A stretch of 10,994 bases of DNA from Nitrosopumilales archaeon (GTDB lineage: Archaea > Thermoproteota > Nitrososphaeria > Nitrososphaerales > Nitrososphaeraceae): the NCBI GenBank assembly GCA_009665115.1, contig WJXE01000066.1, positions 1 to 10,994 of the forward strand, in the 5' to 3' direction. Numbering within the stretch: the first letter of the stretch is position 1; the number at the start of each line of letters is the position of its first letter. Below the pieces are notes generated by a model that saw only the letters and a program-made list of their open reading frames with translations, was not told the origin of the DNA and searched no databases. Position numbers and translations under genes: made by a program. Of this stretch, positions 6,313 through 10,994 are shown one piece after another.

Positions 6313-6328
6313 GAAAAATATCTATAAC
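6313..6328 (+). promoter_or_regulatory. Putative TATA region of the HtrA gene
   Basis: An AT-rich block with ATATCTATAA lies about 35-45 bp before the ATG at 6361, a distance that would give a short leader. Read-through from the receiver-domain gene remains possible. Confidence 0.35.
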
Positions 6329-6360
6329 CCTTGGTTATTTCATTCGTTGCAGATTCAATA

Positions 6361-7650
6361 ATGAACAAAACACAGATGATGATTCTACTCAGTGTCAGCA
6401 TACTAGTCTTGCTTATTTCTCAGTATGTCACGAATGGGTTAGTTGGTGTTGTTACCGCGTTCTCTACAATTCAAGAGAGACACCGAGTACCTGGGTCGCT
6501 ATTTGTATATAGCAACACATTACAATTAGCAGTGCAGAGCCAACTCCTACCTTTTCATCAAAGCAGTATTCAGAATTCTGATATCCATTATGTTAGTTTG
6601 GCAAACCTCACGGCCTCACCACTGCTTACAGATATTTTCAAAAGAGTCGAGAACTCGGTAGTTCAGATAACAAGCAGAGTAAACGACACGGGTGATCTTC
6701 AAATTATCATAAACGGCAACCCTTTGCAAGGCCCCTCGACTAGGTTGGGATCAGGATTTGTTTACGATAATCAAGGGCACATCGTTACTAACAATCACGT
6801 GGTGAACGGTGCTAAAACAGTGGATGTAACCTTCGTTGACGGAAATACATATACGGCAAAGGTAATAGGTACTGACCCCTCTAGCGACCTTGCAGTATTA
6901 CAAATCACAGATAATTTTTCAGTTGAAAAAGTTGTTCCCCTTATAATTGCAAACTCATCTAGCCTACAGGTTGGACAGCAGGTAATCGCTATCGGCAATC
7001 CATTTGGACTTAGCGATACCATGACAACTGGAATTGTAAGTCAAACGGGACGTTTGCTGCCGAACCCAGATACCCAATTTGGCATACCAAACGGAATTCA
7101 GACTGATGCTGCAATTAATCCTGGTAATTCAGGTGGTCCATTATTAAATATGCAAGGACAGGTAGTAGGAATGAATACCGCAATCAGTTCTTCGACTGGA
7201 GAATTCTCGGGGATCGGATTTGCAATCCCATCAAACGCAATAACTCGAATATTGCCATCGCTCATCCAGACCGGAACTTATACCCACCCCTGGCTTGGAA
7301 TATCTGGTGGTAGCCTAACTCCGGCCTTGGCACGAAATGCAGGCTTACCAATTAACTACAAGGGAGTTCTAGTCCGCTCAGTACAAGTAGGCAGTCCAGC
7401 TGAAAAGGCCGGTCTGCACGGGGTCAGCCAGGACGTAAACTCAAATCCACATGTCGGCGATATAATAGTAGCAGTTGATGGTCACCAGGTAAAACGTATT
7501 GATGATATCATTAATTACATGGAAACCCAAAAATCTGTCGGGCAAACCGTGAAACTTACTGTAAATAGAAATGGACAGTTCATGGATTTGACAGCGACGC
7601 TGCAACCACGCCCATCGTCACTACCTACCCCTGCCATACCTCCTCAATGA
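6361..7650 (+). CDS. HtrA/Deg-type serine protease, membrane-anchored, one PDZ domain
   Basis: Trypsin-fold protease of the DegP/DegS type that degrades or cleaves misfolded extracytoplasmic proteins. I place the start at ATG 6361 (429 residues); an in-frame TTG at 6331 would add ten residues before the signal segment. An N-terminal hydrophobic helix (about 7-26, MILLSVSILVLLISQYV) anchors or exports it. The catalytic triad is intact: H146 in TNNHVV, D176 in SSDLAVL, S257 in INPGNSGGP. A PDZ domain occupies about 310-420 (WLGISGG to VNRNGQ, with HVGDIIVAVDGHQV), followed by a proline-rich tail. One PDZ suggests a DegS-like sheddase or quality-control role on the outer face of the membrane. 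Nothing looks damaged. Confidence 0.93.
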   Translation: MNKTQMMILLSVSILVLLISQYVTNGLVGVVTAFSTIQERHRVPGSLFVYSNTLQLAVQSQLLPFHQSSIQNSDIHYVSLANLTASPLLTDIFKRVENSVVQITSRVNDTGDLQIIINGNPLQGPSTRLGSGFVYDNQGHIVTNNHVVNGAKTVDVTFVDGNTYTAKVIGTDPSSDLAVLQITDNFSVEKVVPLIIANSSSLQVGQQVIAIGNPFGLSDTMTTGIVSQTGRLLPNPDTQFGIPNGIQTDAAINPGNSGGPLLNMQGQVVGMNTAISSSTGEFSGIGFAIPSNAITRILPSLIQTGTYTHPWLGISGGSLTPALARNAGLPINYKGVLVRSVQVGSPAEKAGLHGVSQDVNSNPHVGDIIVAVDGHQVKRIDDIINYMETQKSVGQTVKLTVNRNGQFMDLTATLQPRPSSLPTPAIPPQ

Positions 7651-8343
7651 GAGTATTGAGCACTGACTTCGGTTGATTGACTACCCTGAATATGGCAGAC
7701 GAGAGTAGCACGCTAGTCCGATGCTGCGTTTCCTTGCTATTAAACAGTTACTGAAAATTCGGCGATACGAGAAGGCGGTCAGAGATATATCTGACTGTCT
7801 GCTTTCTAATATGATAGTACCCCAAGGAAAAAACAAGTAGTAAACCTACTATACGGTGGCAGATGTAAGATAGCTCGAACGAGGAAGACAAATCCGGCAA
7901 ATTTCAACGATAATTTACTTGCTCAAATACTGGTTCAATAGCAAGTGATCTTGCAAATCCCTTCTTTTAATGACATTTTAATAGCAATCATCCTGCATAT
8001 CTGGGCGTTCTGATGATGGTCATAAGATGTGTGGTTGACGTTGCAGCTTCTTTTGCCTGGTGTTTTTCATCGTATGTTTAGTCTGATTCTTCGAAGTGCG
8101 AAAACTTTTTAGAAATAGGCATTTGCAGAGAAGGTCAGCATATATGTTCGACCGGGTTCATTTGGGTGCTTTGTTTTATTTGGAGAATCACGCGGCCGAC
8201 TTCATTAAGTCATTATACTTGTCAGACCAAAAATCGAATCTCATAGTAGCGTAGCAAATGTCGGGACGGCCCAAGAATATTTTTGTTTTGCTGCTTAGCA
8301 GATGGTTTTAAATGTGAAGAGATCCGGATTATTTTTATAATCT
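7651..8343. other. Long intergenic stretch without a supported gene
   Basis: No convincing coding sequence. A 36-codon plus-strand ORF (8144-8254) exists but has no supporting features. A perfect 6-bp-arm inverted repeat GTCAGA/TCTGAC (7778-7795) and a smaller one AGTAG/CTACT near 7840 are the only structures noted. No tRNA or other RNA could be recognised. Confidence 0.5.
8306..8313 (+). promoter_or_regulatory. TATA box before the small-ORF pair
   Basis: TTTTAAAT lies about 35 bp before the ATG at 8344. This predicts a transcription start within about 10 nt of that ATG, so the mRNA would be leaderless or nearly so, as is common in archaea. Confidence 0.45.
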
Positions 8344-8436
8344 ATGAGCGAGAAAGGCGACACTTCAAGTCAAAAAACATCTATTCAGTGGGCTGAAATA
8401 ATGGGTCAACTCGTTGACAAGTTAGTAGGAAAGTGA
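8344..8436 (+). CDS. Small ORF of 30 residues, probably the first half of a split small gene
   Basis: Reads MSEKGDTSSQKTSIQWAEIM and ends GQLVDKLVGK. The ATG follows a plausible TATA box (8306-8313), which argues that it is a real start. One base after its stop a second ORF begins (8438). Removing one A from the run at 8429-8432 would join the two into a continuous frame of about 75 residues. Either two tiny proteins are made or one small gene is frameshifted. Family not recognised with certainty. Confidence 0.5.
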   Translation: MSEKGDTSSQKTSIQWAEIMGQLVDKLVGK

Positions 8437-8437
8437 A

Positions 8438-8569
8438 ATGACACATAACTTTGACAATCTAACAATCGATATGCCAATGGCACAAGGACCAGGCGGTCGA
8501 CATATTGGCAGCGTTATGTGGACTATTAACGGCAAGGTAATTATTGCGACAGAAGCGTACAAAAAATAA
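8438..8569 (+). CDS. Small ORF of 43 residues, probably the second half of a split small gene
   Basis: The product contains NLTIDMPMAQGPGGR and ends WTINGKVIIATEAYKK, with alternating hydrophobic strands and a Gly-rich turn, so it resembles a small beta-rich domain. It follows the previous ORF by one nucleotide and has no promoter of its own. The coding-like quality here is higher than expected by chance for such length. Function unknown. Confidence 0.5.
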   Translation: MTHNFDNLTIDMPMAQGPGGRHIGSVMWTINGKVIIATEAYKK

Positions 8570-8890
8570 GATGTTGTGATCGGATCCAGAAAAAATGCTA
8601 GCCATGATCAAGCGCTGAGCGGGAACTGAGTCACGGTTTGATTTCTTCGAAAAGGTAAGGAATCGATAACTTTAGGAAAAGACGCAAAGCCAACGTTATC
8701 GAAATTGATCACCGGAAGCGACGATATGCAAATAAAGAGTGTTAAGGCAACTAGCAATCTTAAGAGAGACCTGAAAACAGATTAGCAACTAATTTTTAAT
8801 GCGACAATCCTACCCTTAGGATAGGGATAATTATTCCTACCTCACGTTCGCATTTTGTCGTTTCCGAGCTAAGATATAGTATGATAACTG
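8570..8890. other. Intergenic stretch with nested inverted repeats
   Basis: No gene seen. At 8798-8854 perfect 7-bp arms AATGCGA/TCGCATT enclose a near-perfect hairpin CCTACCC-TTA-GGATAGG (8809-8825, one mismatched pair) and a further imperfect dyad (8824-8838). It lies downstream of the radical SAM gene on the minus strand and of the small-ORF pair on the plus strand, so a shared termination or RNA-processing structure is possible. Confidence 0.4.
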
Positions 8891-10615
8891 CTACCAATAT
8901 TTTGCCTTGATAGTTTCAATTACTCGTTCGTGTTCCAGACCCTTCTTCCTTGCATATCTCTCCATTGCGCCGAGCGGCACCCCACCTAATGATCTGGCCA
9001 GCGCTGCAAAGAAGAGGTTCTTTATCGGGTTCTCACGACCTACCTTGCGCATAAACTTCTGAATCCCATGCTTGAAGTTGTGTTGCCATGTCTTGTACAT
9101 TACCCCTAGTTTTGGAGCATCAATCGAATTGCCAATGTCAAAAAATGCGGATTTCTCCAAGAGCCCTATTGGCACAAAGGTAAGAGGAGTCACCGTGAAC
9201 TTGGAATCTGGCTGTTCGTTTTCGAGCTCATGGATAAGCCTTATAGTCTCCCAGCTATCTTCTGGAGTCTCGTCATTATTCAGCCCCATGATTATGGTGA
9301 AAGCAGGTACCCAGTAGTTTTCGTTGAGAGTCTTTACGGCATTCTTGACAACCCAATGCCATTCTGCTGGTTGATAAGGAGCTAATTTTCTGTCTGCGTA
9401 TTTTCCAATCAGCCTAATACTCCCTGTTTCGAATCCGCATTGAATGCCTATATGATTAGAAGGGCTAGCTTTGATAATTTTAGATACGTTAGGAACTAAT
9501 CTTTCATCAGCGATTGCTCCAGCAAGGGTTCCATGTGTGGGGTTTGTATGTTCAACACCTGTGGCCATGATACCTTTGAACAGCTCCTCGATAGCTTCTC
9601 TGTTTGGCTGCATGTTCTTTGTTGTCCTTGGATTTAACCCATAAACGAAAATATCGTCACTATGAACCCATGCATTCTTTAACCCGCCATATTTCATGTT
9701 GATTTCGATTTCTTTCTGGACCTTCTCAACCGGATAATATCTCAGTGGTCTGAGAGTCACATCGCAGAATTTGCATCCACGACCACAGCCTCGCATAACT
9801 TCCACTTGACCATGCATGCTTGGATTAATAATATTCGGAATCTCGTCAACAGAAGGTTGATCCCAACAATGGATGAATCTACCATGGTATTTTCTGCCAT
9901 CTGTTGCAAATTCCTTAATCTCCACTTTGAATTCTCTCTTCTTGAATGGATTGGCTGTTTCCATCTCTCCATTAATAAGGGCATCAAAGAATCTGCCACC
10001 AGTGCCGTCCATCTCAGGTCCTATACCACCAAGATCGCCTTCAACAATACCATAAAGATCATATTCTTCAATTTTTGCTGGGTCATAATTATATTGCCAC
10101 GTTCCAGAAGCACCTGCGAGTATTTTGGCGTTGCTTCCATTTTTTCGTTTTGCTGCTACAATCCTCTGATGTAGATCTCTGCTGTAAAACTCATCATAAG
10201 ACATTTGCTTCCTACCGTATGTAAAAGTCATAGTTACTGGCCCCATGCCAAGGGGATCCATTTCATAAGTCCCGACCACTTCTGTTTCTGGACCAATAAA
10301 TTTTTCAATATGATCTGGATGTGCGACTACAACTTGATCTCTGGTATAACCATCCCTCACCAAAGCAGCTTCAACTTTCCGTAGACCATAAGGAGCATAA
10401 TTAGCTCGTCCATCTGTTTGCTCTATAGGATTGCAGATAAAGTCAAATAGTACCTTCGGAGTAACCTGTTGTCCGAGGACACGATACCAGAACGTGTTAT
10501 GATTTCTATTTGGATCGAGCGCTGGCGCACAACCAAAGAACGATGCAAGAGAGATTCCCCTGTACGGAGACATTAGAGTACGGTCTGCACTAAGTACTAC
10601 TTTGGGATATTTCAT
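8891..10615 (-). CDS. Radical SAM protein with N-terminal B12-binding-like domain
   Basis: Iron-sulfur enzyme of 574 residues that would cleave S-adenosylmethionine to start radical chemistry. The N-terminal 200 residues (KVVLSADRTLM; then VVVAHPDHIEKFIG; MDPLGMGPVTM) resemble the Rossmann-like B12 domain of COG1032 proteins but without a DxHxxG motif. The [4Fe-4S] cluster motif is C277-x3-C281-x2-C284 in RGCGRGCKFCD. Further radical SAM elements follow: HSDDIFVYGL, GIQCGFETGS and FTIIMGLNNDE. The C-terminus is a helical domain (about 500-574) ending AKYW. The archaeal tetraether ring synthases (GrsA/GrsB) belong to this broad group, so a lipid-modifying role is possible; I cannot decide this. 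It is a single-gene unit with its own promoter. The ATG at 10615 has purine-rich GGAAAG upstream. Confidence 0.85.
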   Translation of the reverse strand: MKYPKVVLSADRTLMSPYRGISLASFFGCAPALDPNRNHNTFWYRVLGQQVTPKVLFDFICNPIEQTDGRANYAPYGLRKVEAALVRDGYTRDQVVVAHPDHIEKFIGPETEVVGTYEMDPLGMGPVTMTFTYGRKQMSYDEFYSRDLHQRIVAAKRKNGSNAKILAGASGTWQYNYDPAKIEEYDLYGIVEGDLGGIGPEMDGTGGRFFDALINGEMETANPFKKREFKVEIKEFATDGRKYHGRFIHCWDQPSVDEIPNIINPSMHGQVEVMRGCGRGCKFCDVTLRPLRYYPVEKVQKEIEINMKYGGLKNAWVHSDDIFVYGLNPRTTKNMQPNREAIEELFKGIMATGVEHTNPTHGTLAGAIADERLVPNVSKIIKASPSNHIGIQCGFETGSIRLIGKYADRKLAPYQPAEWHWVVKNAVKTLNENYWVPAFTIIMGLNNDETPEDSWETIRLIHELENEQPDSKFTVTPLTFVPIGLLEKSAFFDIGNSIDAPKLGVMYKTWQHNFKHGIQKFMRKVGRENPIKNLFFAALARSLGGVPLGAMERYARKKGLEHERVIETIKAKYW

Positions 10616-10652
10616 AATCTTTCCTTCTTCTCCTCTATTCCCCTGTTCTCTG

Positions 10653-10667
10653 GCTTATAATTATACC
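10653..10667 (-). promoter_or_regulatory. TATA box of the radical SAM gene
   Basis: Minus-strand GGTATAATTATAAGC centred about 42 bp before the ATG at 10615. A start of transcription near 10630 would give a short leader that includes the purine-rich GAGGAGAAGAAGGAAAG. Confidence 0.6.
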
Positions 10668-10687
10668 GATGATTTGAAGTTTTTCTA

Positions 10688-10797
10688 CTATTTTGTCAGT
10701 CTGTGGGCATCACTCAGGATATTATCGGTGTCATCGAGCAGTTTTTCCAACGAGCCATCCGATCGTTAATAAACTGTTCATGAATCACTGTGCTCAA
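10688..10797 (-). pseudogene. Possible frameshifted small coiled-coil gene; rest of right end empty
   Basis: From TTG 10797 the minus strand reads protein-like (MSTVIHEQFINDR), and after a one-base slip near 10760 continues as DGSLEKLLDDTDNILSDAHR before a TAG at 10688. Both halves look like parts of one helical protein of about 37 residues. The evidence is weak, and chance is a real alternative. Nothing else is recognisable between here and 10994. Confidence 0.22.
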
Positions 10798-10994
10798 AAT
10801 GCTGGCGTTTTCGTATGTTGAGCAGGTTTAAGGCACTTAGACCGCGTTATTTGTGTATTTTCTACTACCCACTATTTCCCTTTCATATTCCCCCTTGAGA
10901 AAACAGGGTCATCGCAGGATATCTTCAAGGCGATGAGACTCTAAATGCGATATTTGACCTACAACAAGAAAATCACCCTCGATCTAATCTGGTT

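Noticed and set aside
6331..6360. Earlier TTG start for the protease
   Set aside because: ATG 6361 gives a normal short N-region before the hydrophobic helix and suits the putative TATA box; the TTG lies too close to that box.
6282..6512. 76-codon plus-strand ORF between the receiver gene and the protease
   Set aside because: It mostly overlaps the protease signal segment in another frame and is Cys/Trp-rich without structure.
8144..8254. 36-codon plus-strand ORF
   Set aside because: No ribosome-binding site, promoter or domain-like pattern; length is expected by chance.
9806..10174. 122-codon plus-strand ORF
   Set aside because: Antisense to the radical SAM gene, covering part of its conserved region; a shadow ORF.

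Overview
This window looks like the chromosome of an ammonia-oxidising type archaeon (Thaumarchaeota / class Nitrososphaeria). The evidence is a LysW-carrier arginine/lysine gene cluster, archaeal TATA boxes (for example 841-850 and 3049-3060), genes starting very close to their predicted transcription starts, several TTG starts, and the mix of a winged-helix regulator with a B12-domain-like fold, a receiver-domain protein with an enlarged loop, and a B12-type radical SAM protein. Genus cannot be decided from the sequence alone.

Region 1-3017 (minus strand) is a LysW-dependent arginine/lysine biosynthesis cluster. In transcription order it is argG, lysW, lysX/argX, then a second promoter, then lysY/argC, which runs off the left edge. 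argG is broken: about 48 codons are missing from its middle and the reading frame changes. LysW ends in EDWGQ instead of the family's EDWGE, so the Glu that should carry the substrate is a Gln. The promoters of argG and lysY share a 56-bp architecture: an identical 17-bp TATA block and a 14-bp operator-like dyad at identical spacing.

Region 3049-4742 (plus strand) is divergent from argG. It holds an ACT-domain protein whose start codon lies inside the shared operator, followed by a winged-HTH protein with a C-terminal half like a cobalamin-binding module but without the cobalamin-ligating histidine. Both are candidate regulators; the first is the better candidate for the arginine/lysine promoters.

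Region 4743-5719 is mostly non-coding. It has a possible decayed small membrane-protein gene, a 55-residue coiled-coil small protein with a strong ribosome-binding site, and a 63-residue putative membrane protein. Region 5720-7650 (plus strand) has an orphan receiver-domain protein and an exported, membrane-anchored HtrA/Deg serine protease with an intact His-Asp-Ser triad and one PDZ domain.

Region 7651-8890 is sparse. It holds a pair of tiny ORFs that look like one small gene split by a one-base indel, and a structured intergenic stretch. Region 8891-10615 (minus strand) is a 574-residue radical SAM protein with its own promoter; a tetraether-lipid modification role is possible but unproven. 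The last 379 bases contain only that promoter and a possible decayed small coiled-coil gene.
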